This document shows, piece after piece, positions 8,366 through 16,062 of a DNA stretch of 64,000 nt. A model generated the notes under the pieces. That model worked only from the letters and a program-made list of their open reading frames with translations. It did no database searches and was not told where the DNA came from. Each line of letters starts with the position of its first letter. The stretch's first letter is position 1. This DNA is from Chryseobacterium taeanense (GTDB lineage Bacteria; Bacteroidota; Bacteroidia; Flavobacteriales; Weeksellaceae): contig NZ_FNDW01000004.1 of assembly GCF_900099685.1 (NCBI RefSeq), forward strand, positions 186,001 to 250,000, in the 5' to 3' direction. A program made the translations under genes and the position numbers.

Positions 8366-9712
8366 ATGTCTCAATTTCACAGAACTGCCGCATTTCATAC
8401 CTTAGGCTGCAAATTAAATTTTGCGGAAACATCCACCATTGCCCGTCAATTAACCGATGCAGGATATGAAAAGGTAAGCTTTGATGAAAAAGCGAATATC
8501 TATGTAATTAATACTTGTTCAGTCACAGAAAATGCCGACCGCGAGTGTAAACTTCATGTAAAACGCGCAATGAAAGCAAATCCGGAAGGTCTTGTCGTAA
8601 TTGTTGGATGTTATGCGCAGCTGAAACCCGAAGAAATATCGCAAATCGAAGGGGTTGACTTGGTTTTGGGGGCTAAAGAAAAATTCAATATTCTGAGCTA
8701 TCTCGATGATCTGGAAAAATCTGAAAATGAAGGAATTGTTCATTCATGCGAAATTGAAGAAACCGACTTTTTCATTGGAAGTTATTCTATAGGAGACAGA
8801 ACAAGAGCTTTCTTGAAAGTGCAGGATGGTTGTGACTATAAATGTACTTACTGTACAATTCCCTTAGCAAGAGGAATTTCCCGTTCCGACACTATTGAAA
8901 ATGTTCTTAAAAATGCCAGAGAAATTTCTCAGAAAGATATTAAAGAAATTGTTCTTACCGGAGTCAATATCGGAGATTATGGCAAGGGTGAATTCGGTAA
9001 TAAAAAACACGAACATACGTTTTTAGATCTGATCTCAGAACTTGATCAGGTGGAAGGAATTGAAAGAATCCGCATCTCTTCTATAGAACCGAATCTTTTG
9101 AAAGACGAAAGTATAGAGCTTGTTTCTAAAAGCAAAAGCTTTGTTCCGCATTTTCATATCCCGTTACAATCCGGAAGTGATGAGCTTCTGAAAAAAATGA
9201 AACGTCGTTATTTAACGAAATTATACAACGACAGAGTTAATAAAATTCGTGAAGTAATGCCTGATGCAGCAATTGGTGTTGATGTAATTGTGGGGTTTCC
9301 CGGTGAGACAGAAGAGCTGTTTATGGAAACTTACAATTTCCTTAATGAACTTCCGATCACATATCTTCACGTTTTTACGTATTCGGAAAGAGAAAATACG
9401 GAGGCTGCCGAAATGAAAGGCATCGTTCCCATTTCTGAAAGAAAAAAGCGTAATAAAATGCTTAGAATTCTTTCTGAAAAGAAAAAGATGGCATTTTATC
9501 AGACTCAGCTCGGAAAAACGCTTCCTGTACTTTGGGAGCATGAAAACAAAGACGGTAAAATGTTTGGCTTCACAGAAAATTATGTGAGAGTACAGAAAGA
9601 TTTTGATGCCGCATCTGTTAACCAGATTGAATTCCTGAACTTAGAAAAAATACTGTCAGATGGCACGGTTTCTGTGCAGTCATCTTACGAAAGTTTTTTA
9701 GCTAAGATATAA
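8366..9712 (+). CDS. mtaB: tRNA t6A37 methylthiotransferase MtaB
   Basis: A radical-SAM enzyme that adds a methylthio group to threonylcarbamoyl-adenosine 37 of tRNA (ms2t6A). The 448 residues show the N-terminal UPF0004 domain with three cluster cysteines (Cys15 in TLGCKLN, Cys51 in INTCSVTENAD, Cys82 in IVGCYAQ). The radical-SAM CxxxCxxC is at 156-163 (GCDYKCTYC). HFHIPLQSGSDELLKKMKRR and GVDVIVGFPGETEE are family blocks, and a short TRAM-like tail ends the protein. It acts after TsaD (encoded at 54 kb), which helps make the t6A substrate. The gene converges on the RloB/ATPase cassette. Confidence 0.95.
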   Translation: MSQFHRTAAFHTLGCKLNFAETSTIARQLTDAGYEKVSFDEKANIYVINTCSVTENADRECKLHVKRAMKANPEGLVVIVGCYAQLKPEEISQIEGVDLVLGAKEKFNILSYLDDLEKSENEGIVHSCEIEETDFFIGSYSIGDRTRAFLKVQDGCDYKCTYCTIPLARGISRSDTIENVLKNAREISQKDIKEIVLTGVNIGDYGKGEFGNKKHEHTFLDLISELDQVEGIERIRISSIEPNLLKDESIELVSKSKSFVPHFHIPLQSGSDELLKKMKRRYLTKLYNDRVNKIREVMPDAAIGVDVIVGFPGETEELFMETYNFLNELPITYLHVFTYSERENTEAAEMKGIVPISERKKRNKMLRILSEKKKMAFYQTQLGKTLPVLWEHENKDGKMFGFTENYVRVQKDFDAASVNQIEFLNLEKILSDGTVSVQSSYESFLAKI

Positions 9713-9820
9713 GTAGATTCTCAATCCTCATTGGATTTTAAACTAATTTGACTTTGTTTTATTCCAATCCTTATTTCATATCTACATTATTAAGTAGTAA
9801 ATTTAGTATAATAAATTATA

Positions 9821-10501
9821 TCATCTGATTTTTAGGTTTTCTAAGCAATAATCTAATTGAGATTTAGTAAATCTAATTATCTGTTTGGCTAGATAGAATA
9901 CTTCTGTCGAATAAAGGGTCGGTTGTCCATTAAGAATTTCAAAATTTTCTTTTGATGCTAGAGCTGCTTTTTGAATCTCTAAAGGCATACTTCTATTATC
10001 AAACCCTCCTATGATTTTTGAATTCACGTACTCTTTAAAACTCGAATAGCCAGATACTTCATCAGATCTCGGTCTTTCTGAATGAAAATGATAAAATAGC
10101 CAGAGTTCAAAACACGGATTACTTTGAACTACAAACCATCCTTTATAATCTTTATTTCGTTCTGCCAGATATGCTTTTAAAATATTGATTTTATCCCCTT
10201 CATTCCATCTATCAGTGTCAATCACAAACCAGATTTCATCTTGCAGTTCTTCTGAAAGGGTAAGTTTTGAATTAACTGCTTCGCTTCCAAAAAAAAGTAA
10301 TTCAGAATTTTCTTTTAATTTTACTGGATCAGATTTACCATTATCGTTTGGTATGGGTATAATATCAATGTTTGATGCAAAACCTTGAAAATATCTGAAA
10401 TAATTAACCTCTTTATCTCCTTCGCAAAATAGATAAAGTTTCTTAGCATTTTTAAAAGGTTCGATCTTGTGATATATTTTATTTCGATTTAAATATTTCA
10501 T
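9821..10501 (-). CDS. RloB-like TOPRIM nuclease, candidate effector of an AbiL-type defence pair
   Basis: A 226-residue protein of the RloB family with TOPRIM-type motifs. The metal-binding glutamate motif is FCEGDKEVNYF (Glu27, Glu31), and the DxD motif is WFVIDTDRW (Asp95, Asp97). A conserved RloB stretch, WFVVQSNPCFELWLFYHF, is at about 121-140. It starts one base after the stop of the upstream ATPase (TAG-T-ATG), so the two are translationally coupled. ATPase plus RloB/TOPRIM pairs are known from Lactococcus AbiLi/AbiLii and the RloA/RloB proteins, and related OLD/PARIS systems pair the same folds. By analogy the TOPRIM protein is the nuclease effector. Activity in this strain is inference. 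Confidence 0.87.
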   Translation of the reverse strand: MKYLNRNKIYHKIEPFKNAKKLYLFCEGDKEVNYFRYFQGFASNIDIIPIPNDNGKSDPVKLKENSELLFFGSEAVNSKLTLSEELQDEIWFVIDTDRWNEGDKINILKAYLAERNKDYKGWFVVQSNPCFELWLFYHFHSERPRSDEVSGYSSFKEYVNSKIIGGFDNRSMPLEIQKAALASKENFEILNGQPTLYSTEVFYLAKQIIRFTKSQLDYCLENLKIR

Positions 10502-10502
10502 A

Positions 10503-11837
10503 CTACCAATTTAAATCTTTTAGATTTCCTAAAAAGGGAATTCCACCAAATCTGCCCTTTAAATATCCATTTTCAATATCAATAGTATTATGAATTTTAA
10601 AGTCACTTAAAGAATATAGCTTACTTGAACCTTCAAAATCCTTTTGTGCAAACCAAATTTCATCAGGTCGAAGAATATTTTGATCAAGCAAATTAGATTC
10701 GTGTGTTGAAAAAATAAGCTGTCCCTTAACTTGTTCATCTAGAGTTAACTTGGTTACAATTTCTTTAATCGTTATTGGGTGGATACTTCGTTCTATTTCG
10801 TCTATAACATAAACTTTATCACTATTAATTATCTCTTGAAAGGCAGGAATATAATCAATCAATCTTTTAGTTCCATCTGATTCTTCACCTAAATTAAATT
10901 CAATATTATTGCCAAAAGAATCTTTATGTTTGGTAATTAATCGTTTAGCTATTATCTCATCGTTTTCATATACGAGTGCAACCTGTTCTCCAGTTTCTTT
11001 ATTAGTAGCCACAGAAAGCGTATCAGGCTCGCTTTTTAAATCATCAAGTAATTTTTTTCTTAATTTCCTTCCTTCTTTACCAAAAAGGTCTTCAATTTTC
11101 TTTTTTTCAATCTCAATTTCGGAAATGCCTGTATTTAAACTTGGAATAAATTTATTAGCAAAATTGAGTATAGATTCATCTTCATCTAAAATATGTGCTA
11201 TTCCACCGGGCTTTGCATCTGGCTTTATTATAATTAATGTTTTTTCAAACCAACCAAAAGCAGTATTTACTAATTTAAATTCTTCAGGATATTTTTTACT
11301 TAAAAATGTAATTAAAAGTTCATTTGGCTGAATTAGCTTTTCTGCTAGTACTTCTTCAAATAATTTTTCTTTTTCCGATCTGTAATAGTCCTCATAAAAT
11401 TCAATATTTTGGCTATTATCATAATTTCTTTCAAAAATTAATTTATCCTTATCTTTATAACTTTGAGCCAAATATTCGTTCAAAATTTTATTATTTTCAA
11501 AAGTAATTGAATAAAAGAAAGTGTTATTTTCAGCTATAAACTCAATTCCAAAAGAAATTGGAAGATTTGCATTTTCTCGATTCAATTTGAACTTAAGATC
11601 ATCAATTTCTATCGGAAGTTCTCCATTTTCAATTATTAATTCTAAAAATGATAATGATTTAATTAAATTGGACTTCCCAGACCCATTTGCTCCATAAATT
11701 GCACTGTATCTCAAAAATTCAAAATCATTTTTAGTTACTTTATGATGTTTTAACCTTTGCGTTTTATTAGGAAACAAATTAAATTCTGTTTCATCTTTAA
11801 AAGAAAATATATTTTTAACAATAAATCTTATTAGCAT
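10503..11837 (-). CDS. AAA15/ABC-like ATPase, RloA/AbiLi-type partner of the RloB gene
   Basis: A 444-residue SMC/ABC-type ATPase. Walker A is GANGSGKS at 49-56, right after an N-terminal strand pair typical of AAA15/AAA21 proteins (IVKNIFSFKDETEFNL). A helical insertion runs from about 130 to 290. The signature-like stretch is EESDGTKRLIDYIPAF, Walker B is KVYVIDEIERSIHP (Asp346, Glu347), and the switch histidine is in FSTHESNLLDQ (His379). The C terminus KGRFGGIPFLGNLKDLNW is common in this defence ATPase group. It is first gene of a two-gene operon. The ATPase probably senses phage or DNA and controls the RloB nuclease. No integrase or transposase is adjacent. Confidence 0.87.
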   Translation of the reverse strand: MLIRFIVKNIFSFKDETEFNLFPNKTQRLKHHKVTKNDFEFLRYSAIYGANGSGKSNLIKSLSFLELIIENGELPIEIDDLKFKLNRENANLPISFGIEFIAENNTFFYSITFENNKILNEYLAQSYKDKDKLIFERNYDNSQNIEFYEDYYRSEKEKLFEEVLAEKLIQPNELLITFLSKKYPEEFKLVNTAFGWFEKTLIIIKPDAKPGGIAHILDEDESILNFANKFIPSLNTGISEIEIEKKKIEDLFGKEGRKLRKKLLDDLKSEPDTLSVATNKETGEQVALVYENDEIIAKRLITKHKDSFGNNIEFNLGEESDGTKRLIDYIPAFQEIINSDKVYVIDEIERSIHPITIKEIVTKLTLDEQVKGQLIFSTHESNLLDQNILRPDEIWFAQKDFEGSSKLYSLSDFKIHNTIDIENGYLKGRFGGIPFLGNLKDLNW

Positions 11838-11851
11838 ATTTTTATTTGTAT

Positions 11852-11866
11852 CGTGAAAACATCACG
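11852..11866. promoter_or_regulatory. Inverted repeat CGTGA-N5-TCACG, candidate operator (proximal copy)
   Basis: A perfect 5-base inverted repeat with a 5-base spacer, 15 bases upstream of the ATPase start. Read on the minus strand it is CGTGATGTTTTCACG, nearly the same as the second copy at 11925. The binding protein is unknown. Confidence 0.45.
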
Positions 11867-11924
11867 CAATTTAATAAATTTATTTTAAATATAGAATTGT
11901 AGAGTTTTAATTTGTATGATATTC

Positions 11925-11939
11925 CGTGAGTTTTTCACT
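11925..11939. promoter_or_regulatory. Inverted repeat CGTGA-N5-TCACT, candidate operator (distal copy)
   Basis: CGTGAGTTTTTCACT has a 4-base inverted repeat (GTGA/TCAC). It matches the proximal copy at 12 of 15 positions when both are read in the same sense. The centres are 73 bp apart, close to seven helical turns, so a protein could bind both on the same DNA face. Confidence 0.4.
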
Positions 11940-12036
11940 TGATTTGTGATGAGTATTATAAAAACCAAATGCCTAAACCTTCAAATTACTATATTAAAAT
12001 CTTTTATAATTTTTATCTTTGGTAAAAAGATTATTA

Positions 12037-13554
12037 ATGAGGAACAAATTTTTATCCTGGGGAATTATATTAGTAGTTGTTACGTGGGTAGTAGCGTTAC
12101 TAATCAGAGCACATTACTGGATACCCATTCTCCTGACGGCAATTTATGCACTAGGGGTTTATAACACTTATCAAACCAAACATGCTATTCTGAGAAATTT
12201 TCCTGTATTAGGCTATTTCAGATATTTTTTTGAAAATATTTCACCTGAAATGCAGCAGTATTTTATTGAAAGAGAGACGGATGGGAAACCTTTTCCAAGG
12301 AATCAGCGTTCTGCAGTGTATAGAAGAGCCAAAAATTTGAGCGATACCGTGGCTTTCGGAACACAGCTGGAAGTCAATCACCGCAAATATGAAGGAATAA
12401 AGCATTCCATTTATGCAAAATCTCCTTCAGAAGAACTACCTAGAGTGTGGGTTGGGGGTGAGCAGTGTAGTCAGCCTTACCATGCTTCTTTATTTAATAT
12501 TTCAGCGATGAGTTTCGGATCATTGAGTGACAGAGCACAAATGTCACTGAACAGAGGTGCAAAAAAAGGGAATTTTTATCACAATACGGGTGAAGGAGGG
12601 ATTTCTCCTTATCACCTCGAAGGAGGAGATCTTTGCTGGCAAATCGGAACAGGATATTTTGGCTGTAGAGATGATGAAGGAAAATTTAATCCTGAACTTT
12701 TCAAAAAATATTCTAATCTTCCGAATGTGAAGATGATTGAAATTAAACTCTCACAAGGAGCCAAACCTGGTCATGGAGGAGTTTTGCCGGGAGTGAAAAA
12801 TACACCTGAAATTGCTAAAATTCGTCACGTTACACCGGGAATGACAATAATTTCTCCGCCATCGCATTCTGCATTTTCCAATGCGTCAGGATTATTGAAA
12901 TTTGTAGAGCGTCTGAGAGATTTGTCTGGTGGAAAGCCTGTAGGGTTCAAACTATGTATTGGTGATACGAAAGAATTTGAAGACATATGTGTTCAGATGA
13001 ATGTGATGAAGATTTATCCGGATTTCATAACAATTGATGGTGCAGAAGGCGGAACCGGCGCAGCACCTCCGGAATTTTCAGATGGAGTAGGAATGCCATT
13101 AGAGCCAGCATTGATTTTCGTCAATAAAACCCTGAAAAATTACAACTTACGGAATAAGCTTCGTGTGATTGCAAGCGGAAAAGTTTTAACGAGTTTAGAT
13201 ATTCTAAGGGCTGTTGCTATGGGCGCAGATATGTGTAATAATGCAAGGGGCTTTATGTTCTCACTAGGCTGTATTCAGGCATTGAGATGTAATTCAAATA
13301 ATTGCCCGACCGGCGTGGCTACTCAGGATAAAATGCTTATCAAAGGGCTGGATGTTACCGATAAGGCCGAAAGGGTATATCACTTTCATAAAAATACGCT
13401 TCATACGTGTAATGAACTTATTGCCGCTGCCGGAAGAAGTTCTTATGAGGAAGTGGATGCCAGTATGTTCATGAGAGGTGATGAATTCGATCATCTGTCA
13501 GATCTTTATTTCCCGGATATTTTAGGAAATGTAAAAAGTAAATCTGGTTTTTAA
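12037..13554 (+). CDS. Membrane-anchored FMN-binding glutamate synthase family protein
   Basis: A 505-residue protein with two N-terminal membrane segments (FLSWGIILVVVTWVVALLI and YWIPILLTAIYALGVY). The FMN/iron-sulphur glutamate-synthase central domain follows. Family blocks are SAMSFGSLSDRAQMSLNRGA, NTGEGGISPYHLEGGDLCWQ, KPGHGGVLPG and ITIDGAEGGTGAAPPEFSD; the cysteine cluster is CIQALRCNSNNCPTG. It lacks the glutaminase and GXGXG domains of full GltB, so it is a stand-alone FMN oxidoreductase of unknown substrate. A longer frame with TTG at 12019 exists, but ATG 12037 leads directly into the first membrane segment and is preferred. Confidence 0.9.
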   Translation: MRNKFLSWGIILVVVTWVVALLIRAHYWIPILLTAIYALGVYNTYQTKHAILRNFPVLGYFRYFFENISPEMQQYFIERETDGKPFPRNQRSAVYRRAKNLSDTVAFGTQLEVNHRKYEGIKHSIYAKSPSEELPRVWVGGEQCSQPYHASLFNISAMSFGSLSDRAQMSLNRGAKKGNFYHNTGEGGISPYHLEGGDLCWQIGTGYFGCRDDEGKFNPELFKKYSNLPNVKMIEIKLSQGAKPGHGGVLPGVKNTPEIAKIRHVTPGMTIISPPSHSAFSNASGLLKFVERLRDLSGGKPVGFKLCIGDTKEFEDICVQMNVMKIYPDFITIDGAEGGTGAAPPEFSDGVGMPLEPALIFVNKTLKNYNLRNKLRVIASGKVLTSLDILRAVAMGADMCNNARGFMFSLGCIQALRCNSNNCPTGVATQDKMLIKGLDVTDKAERVYHFHKNTLHTCNELIAAAGRSSYEEVDASMFMRGDEFDHLSDLYFPDILGNVKSKSGF

Positions 13555-13560
13555 ACATAA

Positions 13561-13590
13561 AAAAACGCTTCAAGAAAATGAAGCGTTTTT
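13561..13590. terminator. Bidirectional terminator
   Basis: A 12-base inverted repeat AAAAACGCTTCA/TGAAGCGTTTTT with a 6-base loop, between convergent genes. Confidence 0.92.
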
Positions 13591-13593
13591 TTA

Positions 13594-14373
13594 TTATTTA
13601 TCATCTTCAGGCCTTATGTTAGCCTTATAGATTTCAAAATTAAATACAAAGCAATTATTTTGAAGAGAGTAACCTGTATAATTGTAGTGTGTATTTCTCG
13701 CAAAAGCAGCTCTCGATGGTACAATAATAATACCCTGTAAATTGTAAGCGTCACCATCTGCTTTGTCGGCATAGCCTTTAAAATATTTTAATCCTTCCTG
13801 AAGTCCTTCGATTTCATAATATCCTCTTTGCTTTGCTGCTTCAGAATTATTAGTATTAGTTAGTACAGAATTTTTAACATAGTAAAACATCGGATCTGTT
13901 ACAGGTGATCCTGATCCGTTAATGGTATTTAAAAGAGTTCCTGCACTTCCAAAAGAAACGTTTCCGTCGCTCTCTGCAGCCAGATAGTAATTGGCTCTCA
14001 TCATGGTTCTGATCTGCGTTGCGTTATTAGCTGTCGGATCTGTTTGTAATGTAACCTCTATTGAAGGTGGAGTAGTGTCGGCAGGCTGCGCTCCGCTTCT
14101 AACAATGTAAATAACTCCTGAAGAAAGTTTTACAGGATTAAGCTCTGATAGCTTTTTTTCATTATCATCAATGGTGTCGGTGGAACTGAAAGCTTTTATA
14201 TTTCCTTGTGAATCGAGATAATTCTCATCCATAAACTTTTGAATAGCCTGATCGTCATATGAATTTCTTACTGCTATATCATCAGGTTCTACAAAAGTTT
14301 CAACCTCATCATCCTTTTTACAAGCAGAAAAACACAGGGATCCCGCAAGGATATATAAAAATATTTTTTTCAT
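13594..14373 (-). CDS. Lipoprotein, probably FKBP-type peptidyl-prolyl isomerase-like
   Basis: A 259-residue lipoprotein with signal MKKIFLYILAGSLCFSACKK, Cys18 as the lipidated residue. The body has an N-terminal DDQAIQKFMDENYLDSQGNI, then a central stretch, then EGLKYFKGYADKADGDAYNL and a C-terminal QNNCFVFNFEIYKANIRPE. The order (helical lead, long loop, closing strand FVFNFEIYK) resembles flavobacterial lipoprotein FKBP isomerases, whose last strand is also [AL]-x-F-[ED]-[IV]-[ED]-[IL]. Active-site aromatics are not all visible, so isomerase activity is uncertain. It diverges from the S4 protein gene, and its -7 element lies 38-45 bases before the start. Confidence 0.7.
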   Translation of the reverse strand: MKKIFLYILAGSLCFSACKKDDEVETFVEPDDIAVRNSYDDQAIQKFMDENYLDSQGNIKAFSSTDTIDDNEKKLSELNPVKLSSGVIYIVRSGAQPADTTPPSIEVTLQTDPTANNATQIRTMMRANYYLAAESDGNVSFGSAGTLLNTINGSGSPVTDPMFYYVKNSVLTNTNNSEAAKQRGYYEIEGLQEGLKYFKGYADKADGDAYNLQGIIIVPSRAAFARNTHYNYTGYSLQNNCFVFNFEIYKANIRPEDDK

Positions 14374-14410
14374 TTCAAAAACTTTAATTACTTTACAAAG
14401 AATATAACGG

Positions 14411-14418
14411 CAAAAGTA
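14411..14418 (-). promoter_or_regulatory. -7 promoter element for the FKBP-like lipoprotein
   Basis: The minus strand reads TACTTTTG, an exact TAnnTTTG match in the 54-base divergent gap. No -33 TTG at the expected distance. Confidence 0.4.
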
Positions 14419-14427
14419 TAAAAAATT

Positions 14428-14862
14428 ATGAGAATAGATAAATTTTTATGGAGCATTCGTTTTTATAAGACCAGAACCATTGCTGCTGAGGAAATTAAAA
14501 AAAACAGAGTTTCTATTGGTGATTCGGTTGTAAAGTCTTCTAAGGAGGTTAAGGAGGGAGATGTGATTAAGATCCGTAAAAATCAGATTGACTATAAAAT
14601 TAAGGTAATTCAGATCCCGAAAAGCAGGATAGGAGCGAAACTGGTTCCGCTACACATAAAAGATGTGACGGATAAAGAACAGTACGAACTACTGAAAATG
14701 CGTAAAATGTCTCAGGATTATTACAGAATTAAAGGAGAGGGAAGGCCTACGAAAAAAGATAGAAGAGAAATGGATGATTATGTAGAGAATGATATTTCTT
14801 CTGATTTTACCGACTGGGACGATTTTTTTGGTGAAGCGAATGATGATTCTGAAGAAAGTTAA
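14428..14862 (+). CDS. S4-domain RNA-binding protein (Hsp15-like)
   Basis: A 144-residue cytoplasmic protein. Residues 1-50 are an S4 RNA-binding domain (MRIDKFLWSIRFYKTRTIA, then NRVSIGDSVVKSSKEVKEGD). A basic, then an acidic tail follow: DYYRIKGEGRPTKKDRREMD and DFTDWDDFFGEANDDSEES. This layout fits Hsp15/RqcH-linked S4 proteins that bind stalled 50S subunits; the acidic extension is a Bacteroidota feature. It ends inside the region that forms a shared hairpin with the convergent aroK. Confidence 0.88.
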   Translation: MRIDKFLWSIRFYKTRTIAAEEIKKNRVSIGDSVVKSSKEVKEGDVIKIRKNQIDYKIKVIQIPKSRIGAKLVPLHIKDVTDKEQYELLKMRKMSQDYYRIKGEGRPTKKDRREMDDYVENDISSDFTDWDDFFGEANDDSEES

Positions 14863-14870
14863 AAGAAAAA

Positions 14871-14892
14871 AAAGCTCTAGAGATAGAGCTTT
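14871..14892. terminator. Bidirectional terminator overlapping the aroK stop codon
   Basis: AAAGCTCTA/TAGAGCTTT with loop GAGA. The aroK stop codon (minus strand TAG, 14877-14879) is inside the left arm, so terminator and coding end overlap. Confidence 0.85.
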
Positions 14893-15392
14893 TCTATTAT
14901 TTCAACGACAATTGCATCAGGTTCCCGGTTATCTGTATTTACAGTGAATTGTGCTTTACTGTAGAAAATATTTCTCTCAAATAAATGTTTTGCAATAAAC
15001 TCCGGCAGATCTTCATCGGGAATGTTGGCTATCAAAGGCCGTTTTTCTTTCTGTTTAACCAGTCTTTCCGATAAAGTCGCTATAGAAGCTCTTAAAAAAA
15101 CACTTTTTGAATTGGCATTGATAATTTCCATATTATTGTAGTAAGCGGGTGTTCCTCCTCCAAGACTCAGAATCACATTTTCTTCGGTAGCGAGAATCTC
15201 TTCCAACGCCTCTCTTTCAAGCTTTCTAAATGAGATTTCTCCCTTTTTTGCGAATATTTCAGAAATGCTTAATTTATTTCTTTTGGAAATCTCTTTATCG
15301 AGGTCAATAAGTTTAAAATTGAGTTTTTCGCTTAATATTTTGGAAATGTGAGATTTGCCACTTCCCATGTATCCGACCAGTGAAATTATCAT
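14877..15392 (-). CDS. aroK: Shikimate kinase
   Basis: Phosphorylates shikimate at O3 in the chorismate pathway. The start is placed at 15392, giving 171 residues that begin MIISLVGYMGSGKSHISK, the usual family length. The open frame extends 30 codons further up, but that part is not family-like. Walker A is GYMGSGKS at 7-14; the shikimate site contains LIDLDKEISKR and SLGGGTPAYYNN, with FRKLEREAL between them. The lid region has KQKEKRPLIANI. A single gene, divergent from the tRNA cluster. Confidence 0.94.
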   Translation of the reverse strand: MIISLVGYMGSGKSHISKILSEKLNFKLIDLDKEISKRNKLSISEIFAKKGEISFRKLEREALEEILATEENVILSLGGGTPAYYNNMEIINANSKSVFLRASIATLSERLVKQKEKRPLIANIPDEDLPEFIAKHLFERNIFYSKAQFTVNTDNREPDAIVVEIIEKLYL

Positions 15393-15424
15393 GAATTTTT
15401 TTTTAACAAATTTGCAAAAAAGTT

Positions 15425-15453
15425 TTGAGAAATAAAAAAAAGCTATATCTTTG
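15425..15453 (+). promoter_or_regulatory. Promoter of the Lys-Leu-Lys tRNA cluster
   Basis: TTG (15425-15427), 18 bases, TATCTTTG (15446-15453). Both elements and the spacing match the flavobacterial housekeeping consensus TTG-N17-23-TAnnTTTG. Transcription should begin near 15460, about 48 bases before the first tRNA. Confidence 0.75.
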
Positions 15454-15507
15454 CACCACTTAAAACAAGGGACATTACTCAAATGAAAACTTGATAATAA
15501 AGTGGCC

Positions 15508-15580
15508 GACTCGGTAGCTCAGCTGGTAGAGCAATACACTTTTAATGTATGGGTCCTGGGTTCGAATCCCAGCCGGGTCA
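15508..15580 (+). tRNA. tRNA-Lys (anticodon TTT), copy 1
   Basis: Acceptor arms GACTCGG/CCGGGTC, D arm GCTC-GAGC, anticodon arm ATACA-CTTTTAA-TGTAT with TTT, T arm CTGGG-TTCGAAT-CCCAG. No encoded CCA. Identical to the copy at 15772. Confidence 0.97.
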
Positions 15581-15615
15581 CTAGCGAAAAAATTACTAAA
15601 ACTTTGTAATTTTAT

Positions 15616-15698
15616 GCCTGTGTGGTGAAATTGGTAGACACGCCATCTTGAGGGGGTGGTTTCCTAAGGATGTGCTGGTTCGAGTCCAGTCGCAGGCA
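15616..15698 (+). tRNA. tRNA-Leu (anticodon GAG)
   Basis: Acceptor arms GCCTGTG/CGCAGGC; anticodon stem CCATC/GGTGG with loop TTGAGGG (GAG); a short variable arm as in type II tRNAs (TTTCCTAAGGATGT); T arm GCTGG-TTCGAGT-CCAGT. Confidence 0.95.
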
Positions 15699-15771
15699 CT
15701 GCAGAAAATTTAAATAATTAATACTGAAAAATAAAATTTTTGTTTTATATTTATTAGTATAAATTGTGGCC

Positions 15772-15844
15772 GACTCGGTAGCTCAGCTGGTAGAGCAATA
15801 CACTTTTAATGTATGGGTCCTGGGTTCGAATCCCAGCCGGGTCA
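15772..15844 (+). tRNA. tRNA-Lys (anticodon TTT), copy 2
   Basis: The 73 bases are identical to copy 1, and the identity continues five bases upstream (TGGCC). It is the last gene of the cluster. Confidence 0.97.
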
Positions 15845-15899
15845 CAAGTTTACTGAAAAGTAAATTTTTTTCATATTAATATTTTGTGATTTGGTGTTT

Positions 15900-15933
15900 C
15901 AAAGGCTTCCTCAAGAAGCCTTTGATTTTTTTT
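15900..15933 (+). terminator. Terminator of the tRNA cluster
   Basis: CAAAGGCTTC/GAAGCCTTTG with a 5-base loop, then A and eight Ts. Confidence 0.92.
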
Positions 15934-15974
15934 ATATAGTTTCTTTTATTTCAAAACCATATTTTAAGTCGAAT

Positions 15975-16000
15975 AAAAAAGCGTCACCAAAAAGCAACGC
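15975..16000 (-). terminator. Terminator of panC
   Basis: On the minus strand: GCGTTGC-TTTTTG-GTGACGC (seven pairs, two wobble) followed by a T6 run. Confidence 0.7.
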
Positions 16001-16062
16001 CTGTATCTTTTATTGTAAATGTCTAAAGTCTTAGTCTAAACCTCAGCCTCAGTCTGTTCTTT

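Noticed and set aside
10909..11331. 140-residue plus-strand frame
   Set aside because: Antisense to the ATPase helical insertion; serine/leucine-rich shadow composition.
15508..15844. tRNA-Lys as attachment site of an integrative element
   Set aside because: No integrase is nearby and the second tRNA-Lys is complete and in the same transcript, so a duplication explains the identity.
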